Shown here: positions 9,375 through 16,800 of the stretch, in pieces
Position numbering within the stretch: the first letter of the stretch is position 1
Layout: the number at the start of each line of letters is the position of its first letter
Source: Pseudarthrobacter phenanthrenivorans Sphe3
Lineage (GTDB): Bacteria > Actinomycetota > Actinomycetes > Actinomycetales > Micrococcaceae
DNA: 64,000 nucleotides
Reading direction: 5' to 3'
Assembly (NCBI RefSeq): GCF_000189535.1
Contig: NC_015145.1
Coordinates: 3,906,001 to 3,970,000, forward strand
The notes under the pieces: generated by a model
Databases searched by the model: none
Told to the model about the DNA's origin: nothing
The model's input: only the letters and a program-made list of their open reading frames with translations
Program-made: the position numbers and the translations under genes

Positions 9375-10744
9375 ATAACGGTGTGTGGAGTCCGGCCTGA
9401 TCCGAAAGGAGACGGCCGTGTCAGAGTCCACGTCCGAGATGGCAGGGGTGATGATCGATCCTGTGACGGGAGAGATCATCGATCAGAAGGAGCTTGCGGA
9501 GCGGTTGCTCGCGCAGGCCAAGGAACAGGGCGTGAGCCTGGTAGGCCCGGGCGGGCTGCTGAACCAACTCACGAGAAATGTGCTGGAGACCGCTCTGGAA
9601 GCCGAGCTGACAGAGCACCTCGGCCACGAGCACGGCCAGACACCGATCGCAGCCAACATGCGCAACGGCACCAGGTCAAAGACCGTGTTGACCGAGATCG
9701 GTCCGGTCGAGATTGAGGTGCCCCGGGATCGGGACGGGTCGTTCGAACCGGTGATCGTGCCCAAGCGGAAACGGCGTCTGGACGGGATCGACCAGATCGT
9801 GCTCTCCCTCTCTGCCCGGGGGCTGACGACCGGGGAAATCGCCGCCCACTTCGAGGAGGTCTACGGGGCCAGAGTCTCTAAAGACACCATCAGCCGCATC
9901 ACGGAGAAAGTCGCCGGAGAACTGGCCGAATGGTCGGCCCGGCCTTTGGATCCGATCTATCCGGTGCTGTTCGTTGATGCGGTCGTGGTCAAGGTCCGTG
10001 ACGGGCAGGTGCGCAACACCCCGTTCTACGTCGTTATGGGCGTCACCACCAATGGGGAGCGGGAGATCCTGGGCATCTGGGCCGGCGACGGTGGCGAGGG
10101 TGCCCGGTTCTGGCTGCAGGTCTTCTCGGAGCTGAAGAACCGGGGCGTGGAAGATGTGCTGATCGCCGTCTGCGACGGGCTCAAAGGCCTGCCGGAGGCG
10201 ATCACGACCACGTGGGAGCGGACGGTGGTGCAGCAGTGCATCGTGCACCTGATCCGCAACAGCTTCCGCTACGCCGGACGCCAGCACCGCGACGGCATCG
10301 TCAAGGCGCTCAAGCCGGTCTACACGGCCCCGTCCGAGCAGGCGGCGAAGGACCGGTTCGCCGAATTCACTGCCGAGTGGGGCCAGCGGTATCCGGCCAT
10401 CGTACGGCTCTGGGAATCCTCCTGGGCCGAATTCGTGCCCTTCCTGGAGTACGACGTGGAGATCCGACGGGTCATCTGCACGACGAACGCGATCGAGTCG
10501 ATCAACGCACGCTACCGAAGGGCGGTGAGGGCCCGCGGGCACTTTCCGAACGAGACCGCTGCCCTGAAATGCCTATACCTGGTCACCAGATCTCTTGATC
10601 CAACCGGCGGTGGCCGTGCACGCTGGGTGATGAGGTGGAAGCCTGCGCTAAACGCGTTCGCTATTACCTTCGCTGGCCGGTTCGAAAGAACCACTCAACA
10701 ATGAAAACCGGCCGGACTCCACACACCGTTTATCGGACAGTCCC
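9363..10744. mobile_element. IS256-family insertion sequence, complete
   Basis: 1382 bp with inverted repeats of about 35 bp. The left begins GGGACTGTCTGAATAACGG (9363) and the right reads, inverted, GGGACTGTCCGATAAACGG (from 10744); both continue TGTGTGGAGTCCGGCC. It is flanked by an exact 8-bp target duplication CCTCAGTC (9355-9362 and 10745-10752), the size expected for the family. Intact ends, duplication and transposase suggest recent insertion. Two further GACTGTC sequences occur just outside the right end (10769-10775, 10787-10795). Confidence 0.95.
9418..10704 (+). CDS. IS256-family (mutator-type) transposase
   Basis: 428 residues from the GTG at 9418 with AAAGGAGA 5 nt upstream. The N-terminal part (~40-170) binds DNA (TGEIAAHFEEVYGARVSKDT). 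The RNase H-like catalytic domain has a DDE triad: Asp187 (LFVDAVVVKV), Asp253 (AVCDGLKGLP) and Glu360 (CTTNAIESIN). The C(2)H-type motif CIVHLIRNSFRY typical of the family precedes the Glu. Full length for the family and no frameshift, so probably active. Confidence 0.96.
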   Translation: MSESTSEMAGVMIDPVTGEIIDQKELAERLLAQAKEQGVSLVGPGGLLNQLTRNVLETALEAELTEHLGHEHGQTPIAANMRNGTRSKTVLTEIGPVEIEVPRDRDGSFEPVIVPKRKRRLDGIDQIVLSLSARGLTTGEIAAHFEEVYGARVSKDTISRITEKVAGELAEWSARPLDPIYPVLFVDAVVVKVRDGQVRNTPFYVVMGVTTNGEREILGIWAGDGGEGARFWLQVFSELKNRGVEDVLIAVCDGLKGLPEAITTTWERTVVQQCIVHLIRNSFRYAGRQHRDGIVKALKPVYTAPSEQAAKDRFAEFTAEWGQRYPAIVRLWESSWAEFVPFLEYDVEIRRVICTTNAIESINARYRRAVRARGHFPNETAALKCLYLVTRSLDPTGGGRARWVMRWKPALNAFAITFAGRFERTTQQ

Positions 10745-10837
10745 CCTCAGTCGCTTCTTAGCGCCTTGGACTGTCAGCCAGTTTGAGACTGTCCGCTGTC
10801 CGAAAAGTTTTCCGCGAGGTTTAGAGTCATAGGAAGA

Positions 10838-11347
10838 ATGAAATGGGGGATTTCAATGGAGAAGACGGATAGCCCGGCTACGGGGAGTACGGTTTCAACT
10901 TCGAAGCGAAGCTCGGCGCTTTCAGTTGTAATCGCTGGAGTCGGTTCCTTGGTGGTGATCTGCTTGACGGGTTACCTCACGATGCAGCTGCAGCTGTCCG
11001 AGATTCATGCTGTCTTGGGTCTCGATGGGCGCGCTGTTGGAGTTCCCGGCGACTGGTTGCCGTACGTGTGGCGGCTCTGTCTCGTTCTTGTCGGGCTTGC
11101 AGCAGTCCTCACATACCGCCTGCTCGTACACGGCACACCCGCCCGCCTTGTCGCTCTTGCACTTCTGACTGTCGCTGCTTTGTGGGCCACCCCGCTTGCA
11201 TCAGGAGGACCCCGTGCCGGCGAGGAACACTACCCGCTGCTGGTGTACATCTTGATAGAAGGGGCCAAATCGCCCCTAGTCCTCTCTCTTATTGGTGCCC
11301 TTCTAGCTGGTCTAGTTGCAAGCCGCAGCAAGAGACGCGCCGAGTAG
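10838..11347 (+). CDS. Small membrane protein, island cargo
   Basis: 169 residues (or 163 from the ATG at 10856, which has GGGGGA 5 nt upstream). Four hydrophobic segments are visible at ~28-50, ~72-95, ~98-120 and ~142-162, with a basic C-terminus (SRSKRRAE). I do not recognise the family. It lies between the IS256 element and the IS110 transposase, on the same strand as the lipoprotein gene; before the IS256 insertion the two were about 80 bp apart and may have formed one unit. Confidence 0.65.
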   Translation: MKWGISMEKTDSPATGSTVSTSKRSSALSVVIAGVGSLVVICLTGYLTMQLQLSEIHAVLGLDGRAVGVPGDWLPYVWRLCLVLVGLAAVLTYRLLVHGTPARLVALALLTVAALWATPLASGGPRAGEEHYPLLVYILIEGAKSPLVLSLIGALLAGLVASRSKRRAE

Positions 11348-11382
11348 TCTTCCTCGTTGTCAGCCAGACTTCCAGGTTGCCC

Positions 11383-12447
11383 TTATCTTGTCTGGGTCAG
11401 GTCCCTTTTGAGGCTGTAGTAGAGCTCGCGGGCGATGAAGCGTTTGAGGCAGCGGATGGCGTCGGCTGATGAGTGCCCTTGAGCACGTTTGCGGTCACGG
11501 TATGCCTGGCTCCTTGGGTCATAGCGAAGTCGGCAGATGGCTATGAGGTAGATGACCCTGTTGGCTTGGCGGTTGCCTCCCCGGTGGAGCCGCATGCGGT
11601 GTGATTTCCCGGAGGAGACGGGGATGGGAGCGACGCCGCAGAGCCGGGCGAACGCGGCTTCGTTGCGGAAGCGCTCGAAGTTCTCACCGGCGGTTATGAG
11701 TAGTTGGGCGACACTGACGGGGCCGACTTGGGGCAGCGCCAGGGTGTTGGGTGCCACGGCGGAGACCAGCCGAGTCAGATGCTTGTCTACCTCGTTGATT
11801 TCGGCCGTGAGCTCGTAAACGCGGCGGCCGAGCTCCCGCAGTGCGTATTTCACTGCCTGCTCGGGCTCGTGGATCCGGCTCAGATCCGGCCGCAGGGCGC
11901 GGGCTTGAGTGGCTTTGCCCTCGAGGGTTCTGGCGGTCAGCCTGGTCCTGAGATGATCCGGTGCGGTGAGCAGAACATCCCGCAGCTGAACACATGCCGC
12001 GCTGCGGGCCTTGATCGCAGAGTCTCTGACCAGGTGAAGATTGCGGATTGCTTCGACCGCTCCGGTGGTGTCCTTCGCTGGATCTGTGCATTCACCAGAG
12101 AGAACTTTGCGGGCAGCAGCTTCAGCGTCGACAGCGTCGCTCTTACCGACGCGGTGACGGACTTGAGAGTGGCTCTTGTTTACCTCTACGACATCGATCC
12201 CTGCCGCGAGAAGGTGCCGGGTCAGGCCCGCGCCGTAGGATCCGGTGCATTCGATGCCGAATGCGTTGATGATGCCGAAGCTTGCTGCCCAGTCCAGCAG
12301 TTGTTGGTAGCCCCCGCGGTCCGAGGGGAATTCTCGGTCGCCGAGCATTCGCCCGTCCTGATCTACTGCAGCTGCATGGTGGACCAGCTGGTGGGTGTCC
12401 ACTCCGATGGTTACAGCCTTGGCGGGGTGTGTCGTTGTCAGAGTCAT
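11383..12447 (-). CDS. IS110-family transposase (DEDD type)
   Basis: 354 residues. The N-terminal RuvC-like domain has the DEDD residues Asp17 (IGVDTHQLVH), Glu66 (FGIECTGSYG), Asp104 and Asp107 (GKSDAVDAEAAARK). The C-terminal Tnp_2 domain has ALPQVGPVSVAQLLITAGE and the serine region PVSSGKSHRMRLHRGGNRQAN (Ser277/Ser278). IS110 enzymes recombine DNA without inverted repeats, guided by a structured RNA from a non-coding end. The start at 12447 leaves a structured region upstream. Full length, no frameshift. The exact element ends cannot be read from one copy. Confidence 0.94.
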   Translation of the reverse strand: MTLTTTHPAKAVTIGVDTHQLVHHAAAVDQDGRMLGDREFPSDRGGYQQLLDWAASFGIINAFGIECTGSYGAGLTRHLLAAGIDVVEVNKSHSQVRHRVGKSDAVDAEAAARKVLSGECTDPAKDTTGAVEAIRNLHLVRDSAIKARSAACVQLRDVLLTAPDHLRTRLTARTLEGKATQARALRPDLSRIHEPEQAVKYALRELGRRVYELTAEINEVDKHLTRLVSAVAPNTLALPQVGPVSVAQLLITAGENFERFRNEAAFARLCGVAPIPVSSGKSHRMRLHRGGNRQANRVIYLIAICRLRYDPRSQAYRDRKRAQGHSSADAIRCLKRFIARELYYSLKRDLTQTR

Positions 12448-12590
12448 GCCGCCTCATTCCTGTCGAGGTTGAGAATGGCGAGCACGATTGACCGGGCCGG
12501 GCGGACAAAGCACTGAAAAGCTAAGCTGCACGTTCCTATCAAGTCACGACTCCGTCCGGCCCGGTCGCCCTAGGTGAGTGGCAGGACAGC
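12448..12590 (-). ncRNA. Candidate IS110 bridge-RNA region
   Basis: Non-coding DNA directly upstream of the IS110 transposase. It contains a 15-bp stem with one mismatch: ACCGGGCCGGGCGGA (12491-12505) with TCCGTCCGGCCCGGT (12551-12565) around a 45-nt loop. Many IS110-group elements encode their guide (bridge) RNA in the non-coding end upstream of the transposase, as here. Assignment rests on position and structure only; guide loops were not matched to a target. Confidence 0.4.
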
Positions 12591-12699
12591 TGTACCGACA
12601 GATCTCCGCATAGACAGATTCATGCACCAAGTACCGAACGTCACGCAGCGGGCAAGTCAGGAACTGCTCCCCTGCCACAGTCTCATTCTCGGCAGTTGG
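12590..12699. repeat. Island right-end direct repeat, copy A
   Basis: About 110 bp that is clearly similar (roughly three bases in four) to 12763-12866. Shared blocks include ACCGACA, ATCTCC, CCGAACGTCA, CAGGAACT and CCCTGCCACAGT, in the same order and spacing. Copy A ends CAGTTGG, copy B CAGTGG. No open frame is shared. Confidence 0.75.
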
Positions 12700-12762
12700 C
12701 CTGTCTCCAAACATCAGGCTCGCCATAGCCAAACCTTTGGTTCGAGACGGGCAGAGCAATCG

Positions 12763-12866
12763 AACCGACAAATCTCCTCCAATACAGATCCGGTCCTGTG
12801 CCGAACGTCAACATGCGGGTAAGCCAGGAACTACTGCCCTGCCACAGTTGCAATTCTCCTCAGTGG
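12763..12866. repeat. Island right-end direct repeat, copy B, at the junction
   Basis: The second copy of the repeat. It ends exactly where methyltransferase sequence resumes (CAGTGG then CGCTGCGGG). Between the copies (12700-12762) I see nothing recognisable. Tandem copies of an end sequence would fit repeated recombinase binding sites or a nested earlier insertion. Confidence 0.75.
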
Positions 12867-13303
12867 CGCTGCGGGAGATGCGGCGGGTTGCGAAGCCGGG
12901 CGGCATTGTTGCCGTGCGCGACGCCGATTTCCACGGCATGAGCTGGTATCCCGCCATCCCTGAGCTGGACGAGTGGATGGAGCTGTACCAGCGGATCGCA
13001 CGCCGGAACGGGGCGGAACCCGATGCCGGCCGGCGGCTGGTCAGCTGGGCTCAGGCTGCCGGGTTCACCGACGTGGCCCCCAGCAGCAGCAACTGGCTCT
13101 ATGCCACGGGACAGCAGCGCCGCTGGCAGGCCCGCGTCTGGGGTGAACGGGTGCTCCACTCCGCCTTTGCTGAGCAGGCGCTGGAGTACGGCTTTGCCAA
13201 TCCTGCCGACCTTGCCCGCATTTCAGCGGGCTGGCACCGCTGGGGTTCCACCGATGACGGCTGGTTCCTGATTCCGAACGGAGAGGTGATCGCCCGGGCG
13301 TAG
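12863..13303 (+). pseudogene. SAM methyltransferase, 3' fragment
   Basis: 146 codons completing the gene begun at 8416: VALREMRRVAKPGGIVAVRD is the strand-5/helix region that normally follows HQVLQHL.DPV in this family, then a C-terminal half with WYPAIPELDEWMELYQRI and the stop at 13303. The reconstructed protein would be about 271 residues. An open frame continues upstream into island DNA to 12737, but that part is not methyltransferase and lacks a ribosome site. The fragment alone lacks SAM-binding motif I. Confidence 0.92.
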
Positions 13304-13372
13304 GGGCAGTTTGTCCACATAACCCCCGGACCCGGAGGCCGGCGCCGGACGTGCGCCGAGTAGTATTGTGAG

Positions 13373-13996
13373 GTGCAATTTTCCCTGTGGCTGGCCCTCG
13401 CGGGTGCCGGCACCCTGATCAGCTTCACTCCCGGCGCCGGGGCCATCAACACCATGAGCAATTCGTTGAACGCCGGGTTCCGCCGCTCCATTTGGGGCAT
13501 CCTGGGGCAGCAGGCGGCACTGGTGATCCACGTGGTGATCGTCGCTCTGGGCGTGGGCGTGCTGGTGGCGAGCTCTCCCGTCGCCTTCAACGTGATCCGT
13601 TATGCCGGCGCGGCCTACCTTGTGTACCTGGGAATCAGGCAGTTCCTGAGCAAACCGGACCTCGAGGAACAGCAAACCGCGGCCCTCCGTAACGAGCCGG
13701 CCTGGTCGATCTTCCGCCGTGGCCTGTGGGTCAACTTGCTGAACCCGAAGGCCATCGTTTTCTTCCTGGCCTTCATGCCACAGTTCATCCGGCCCGAACA
13801 GCCCCTCCTTGCCCAGTACGCAGTGCTCACTGCAACCATCGTGGTCATCGACATCCTGGTCATGTGGTTCTTCTTCGCGGCGGCTGCCCGCTCCTTCCAA
13901 AGGTTTACGCGCACGGAGAAAGGCCAGCTGGTCCTTAGCAAGGTCTTTGGCGTCCTCTTTGTGGCGGTTGGCATCCTGCTCGCCGTCATCCACTAG
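13373..13996 (+). CDS. LysE/RhtB-family amino-acid exporter
   Basis: 207 residues with about six membrane segments. The N-terminus has the family pattern LISFTPGAGAINTMSNSLNAG, followed by YLVYLGIRQF and the loop FRRGLWVNLLNPKAIVFFLAFMPQFI. These are the hallmarks of LysE/RhtB carriers that export amino acids or derivatives. The start is the GTG at 13373; there is no ribosome site, but TAGTAT ends 6 bp before it, which indicates a leaderless mRNA. It starts 70 bp after the methyltransferase fragment and has its own promoter. Confidence 0.9.
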   Translation: MQFSLWLALAGAGTLISFTPGAGAINTMSNSLNAGFRRSIWGILGQQAALVIHVVIVALGVGVLVASSPVAFNVIRYAGAAYLVYLGIRQFLSKPDLEEQQTAALRNEPAWSIFRRGLWVNLLNPKAIVFFLAFMPQFIRPEQPLLAQYAVLTATIVVIDILVMWFFFAAAARSFQRFTRTEKGQLVLSKVFGVLFVAVGILLAVIH

Positions 13997-14107
13997 CCCC
14001 CTGCTCTTACAGCTGAAGGCAAGGAACGTGACGGGAATAACAAGCTTCTTTACAAGCCCGTCAACCTTTGTGAATGCTCTCCCTAGCCAATCGGGCAGAT
14101 AGCGCGC

Positions 14108-14659
14108 ATGCTTAGTTTCATGAACTCAACGTCGAGCCCATACCGCGTCATCGCCGTCTGTACCGGAAATATCTGCCGGTCCCCCATGGCGGAGCTCATG
14201 CTCACGGCGGCCCTGGAACGCGCCGGGCTGGACCGCGTGGTGAGCGTGGACTCGGCGGGAACCACCGGCTATGAGGCGGGCCGGCCCATCGATCCCAGGG
14301 CTGCACGCAGGCTCGCCGCCACGCAACTGGCATCGCAGCAGCACATTGCCCGTGAATGGGTCCACGACTGGTTCCGGGAACGGGATCTGATCCTTGCCCT
14401 GGACATCGACCACTACGCCTGGCTGAGCGAGGCCGCTCCGGACCAGGAGTCCCTGGAGAAAATCCGGATGCTCCGCAGCTTTGATCCGGCCATGGCTGGC
14501 CGGGACCTGCTGGACCAGGGCATCGAAGACCCCTGGTATGGCGGGCACGCGGACTTCGACGCCGTCTGGCACCAGATCCACGCGGCACTGCCTGGGATCG
14601 TGGACCACATCAGGGCGGCGGTACTCAGGGGCGCCGAACTGCAGCGGCAGATCCACTAG
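14108..14659 (+). CDS. Low-molecular-weight protein tyrosine phosphatase
   Basis: 183 residues (the ATG at 14120 is an alternative start). The active-site loop is CTGNICRSP: nucleophile Cys18 and Arg24 of the C-X5-R motif. The general acid lies in the late DPWYGG motif (classical DPY/DPW). It would hydrolyse phosphotyrosine in the cytosol; actinobacterial homologues are often dedicated to secreted or regulatory roles, but no kinase partner is nearby. A monocistronic context is likely because the next gene has its own -10 box. Confidence 0.93.
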   Translation: MLSFMNSTSSPYRVIAVCTGNICRSPMAELMLTAALERAGLDRVVSVDSAGTTGYEAGRPIDPRAARRLAATQLASQQHIAREWVHDWFRERDLILALDIDHYAWLSEAAPDQESLEKIRMLRSFDPAMAGRDLLDQGIEDPWYGGHADFDAVWHQIHAALPGIVDHIRAAVLRGAELQRQIH

Positions 14660-14711
14660 CCGGAACGTACCCGGATGAAAGCGCGCCGGGGAAAACGGTA
14701 CGCTCTACTCC

Positions 14712-16775
14712 ATGAGCCCAGCCCCCGTCATCATCGCCGTTGACGGACGCTCCGGCGCCGGCAAGACCACCCTCGCCGTCGAACTGGCAGCCCGGCTGCG
14801 CGCCCACCACAAGGTGTCCCTGTTCCACCTCGAGGACATCTACCCGGGCTGGAATGGCCTCGCCGCCGGCGTCGAACGCTACATTTCCACCGTGCTCGCA
14901 CCCCTGAGCCGGGGGGACGCCGCGCAGTGGGTCAGCTGGGACTGGGAGAAACATTACGACGGCGCTCCCCGCGTGACGCTTCCGGCAGACATTGTGATCG
15001 TGGAGGGCGTGGGGGCGGCGGCCCAGGCAGCCCGCCCGCTGCTGAGTGCGGTCATCTGGGCAGAGGCGCCTGACGACGTGCGCCGGACCCGCGCCCTGGG
15101 CCGCGACGGCTCGACCTATGAACCGTATTGGGACCAGTGGGCGGCGCAGGAAGAGGAATGGCTCGCCGGGGATGACGTCCCGGGCCACGCCGACATCCAT
15201 GTGCTTAACCCGGCAGACGGAACTGCGCCGGGAGATGTCATGCAGGTCCTCCCGTACGTCCCTGCCCTTGCCGCGGCCCTGGCACCGGAACTGTCCGTCC
15301 GCCGCGGGCTGCGCCTGCATGCGGAGCGGTTGGCTGGCGGGCCAGACCCGGCCACCCTGTTCCATACCCTGTACGGCAGTTCGGCCAATGCCGTGTGGCT
15401 GGACTCTTCCAACGCCGGTTCCATTGCGGCCGATCCCGGAGGCACCACAGCGGAGGCAGCCGAGCGCAGCCGCTTCAGTATCCTCGCGGACGACGGCGGC
15501 CTGCTGGGCCAGTCGGTCACGCACAGTTCCGGCCGGAGCCGGGTCAGCGCCGGCTGTGCAACCGCCACCATTGAGGGCCCCTTCTTCCGCTGGCTGGACA
15601 CAGCATGGGTTGCCGCGGCCGCAGATGTACCCGGAACCTATCCCGGCGATTTCACGCTGGGGTGGCTGGGCTGCCTGGGTTACGAACTCAAGCGCGAAAC
15701 CGGCGGGACGGACCAGCCCGCCCCCACCCCGGACGCCGCGCTCATCTTCGCGGCACGGGCTGTGGTCCTTGATCATCGGGAAGGCACCGCCTGGCTCCTG
15801 GCAGTCAAGGCCGCGGATGCCGACGAGTGGCTGGACAGCGCCCGGACGGCCGTGGAAACCGCCGGACCGGCGGCGCAGGCCGGCGGCAGCACCGGCGTCG
15901 TACGTCCTCCGGCTCCCGGCTTCCGCAGCCGGGATGCCCGTGCGGAATACCTGGCCAAGATCGCCTCCGCGCAGCGCGAGATCGCGGAGGGAAACACTTA
16001 CGAGGTCTGCCTGACCACTACCCTCGCGGCCACCGTTCCGGAAACTGCCCTGGACACCTGGGGCACCTACCTTTCACTGCGGCGCAGGAATCCCGCCCCG
16101 TTCGCCAGCTACCTGAAGCTGGGCGGACTCACCGTGGCAAGCACTTCCCCCGAGCGGTTCCTTAGGATCGCGTCCGACGGCGGCATGCGCGCCGAGCCGA
16201 TCAAGGGAACCCGCCGCCGGGGATCGGACCCTGACGAAGACGAGCAACTGCGAACCGACCTGGCCACGTCCCTGAAGGACCGGGCGGAAAACATCATGAT
16301 CGTGGACCTGCTCCGGAACGACCTCAGCCACTTCGCTGTTCCCGGATCAGTCACCGTAAGCAGGCTCTGCGCGATCGAAACCTACGCCACCGTCCACCAG
16401 ATGGTGAGCACCATCGACGCGCAGCTCCTGCCGGGTTCGCCGCGCGCCGAAGCCGTGGCCGCCTGTTTCCCTGCCGGCTCAATGACCGGGGCGCCCAAGA
16501 TCAGCACCATGGCCATCCTTGACCGGCTGGAAGGGGGGCCGCGGGGAATCTACTCCGGCGCCATCGGCTACTTCTCCCTCAACGGCGCCACGGACCTTGC
16601 CGTTGCCATCCGGACCCTGGTGGTCAGCAGGGACGTGACGGGAACCGCGGAACTGAGCCTCGGAGTGGGTGGCGCCATCACATCCGACTCCGTCCCCGCT
16701 GAGGAGTACGAGGAAATCCGGACCAAGGCCTTCGGCGTCCTCTCAACCCTGGGGGCGGAGTTCCCGGAAAGCTAG
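14712..16775 (+). CDS. pabB: Fusion of P-loop kinase and aminodeoxychorismate synthase PabB
   Basis: 687 residues in two parts. Residues 1-~195 are a uridine-kinase-like P-loop NTPase (Walker A GRSGAGKT at 12-19; FHLEDIYPGWNGL; VIVEGVG). Residues ~200-687 are the chorismate-binding enzyme: YEVCLTTTL, SPERFL, EPIKGTRRRG, ENIMIVDLLRNDLS and FPAGSMTGAPK. The PIKGT motif places it with PabB rather than anthranilate synthase. PabB turns chorismate and ammonia into aminodeoxychorismate for folate. No PabA is adjacent; pabC is 12 kb away (28552). TACGCT lies 7 bp before the ATG, so the mRNA is probably leaderless. The kinase domain's substrate is unknown. Confidence 0.88.
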   Translation: MSPAPVIIAVDGRSGAGKTTLAVELAARLRAHHKVSLFHLEDIYPGWNGLAAGVERYISTVLAPLSRGDAAQWVSWDWEKHYDGAPRVTLPADIVIVEGVGAAAQAARPLLSAVIWAEAPDDVRRTRALGRDGSTYEPYWDQWAAQEEEWLAGDDVPGHADIHVLNPADGTAPGDVMQVLPYVPALAAALAPELSVRRGLRLHAERLAGGPDPATLFHTLYGSSANAVWLDSSNAGSIAADPGGTTAEAAERSRFSILADDGGLLGQSVTHSSGRSRVSAGCATATIEGPFFRWLDTAWVAAAADVPGTYPGDFTLGWLGCLGYELKRETGGTDQPAPTPDAALIFAARAVVLDHREGTAWLLAVKAADADEWLDSARTAVETAGPAAQAGGSTGVVRPPAPGFRSRDARAEYLAKIASAQREIAEGNTYEVCLTTTLAATVPETALDTWGTYLSLRRRNPAPFASYLKLGGLTVASTSPERFLRIASDGGMRAEPIKGTRRRGSDPDEDEQLRTDLATSLKDRAENIMIVDLLRNDLSHFAVPGSVTVSRLCAIETYATVHQMVSTIDAQLLPGSPRAEAVAACFPAGSMTGAPKISTMAILDRLEGGPRGIYSGAIGYFSLNGATDLAVAIRTLVVSRDVTGTAELSLGVGGAITSDSVPAEEYEEIRTKAFGVLSTLGAEFPES

Positions 16776-16791
16776 CGCCGGGAACTCCGCC
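16754..16791. terminator. Hairpin overlapping the pabB stop
   Basis: GGCGGAGTTCCCGG (16754-16767) pairs exactly with CCGGGAACTCCGCC (16778-16791) and spans the stop codon. It lies between convergent genes and could terminate both. Confidence 0.6.
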
Positions 16792-16800
16792 CTGGGAGGG

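Larger units (their letters stand above)
8795..12866. mobile_element. 4.07-kb insertion splitting the methyltransferase
   Basis: Joining base 8794 to 12867 restores a continuous methyltransferase frame (HLTDPV followed by ALREMRRVAKPGG). The 4-bp sequence GTGG is present at both junctions (8791-8794 and 12863-12866). The insert holds a lipoprotein gene, an IS256-family element, a small membrane-protein gene, an IS110-family transposase and two imperfect direct repeats at its right end. The non-IS parts look less GC-rich than the flanks. No clear long terminal inverted repeats link the two ends, so the mover of the whole unit is unknown. Confidence 0.85.

Noticed and set aside
10769..10795. 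Extra GACTGTC copies just outside the IS256 right end as a second IS remnant
   Set aside because: The matches are only 7-9 bp and could be chance or target preference.
8795..12862. Terminal inverted repeats for the whole 4.07-kb insertion
   Set aside because: The left end and the reverse complement of the right end share only scattered short matches, so no inverted-repeat claim is made.
12737..13303. An intact 188-residue gene with a TTG start
   Set aside because: The first ~42 codons are island DNA without a ribosome site; only the part from 12863 is methyltransferase, so it is a gene fragment.
14625..15776. A 383-residue minus-strand frame
   Set aside because: It is antisense to the kinase-PabB fusion, whose motifs are unambiguous.
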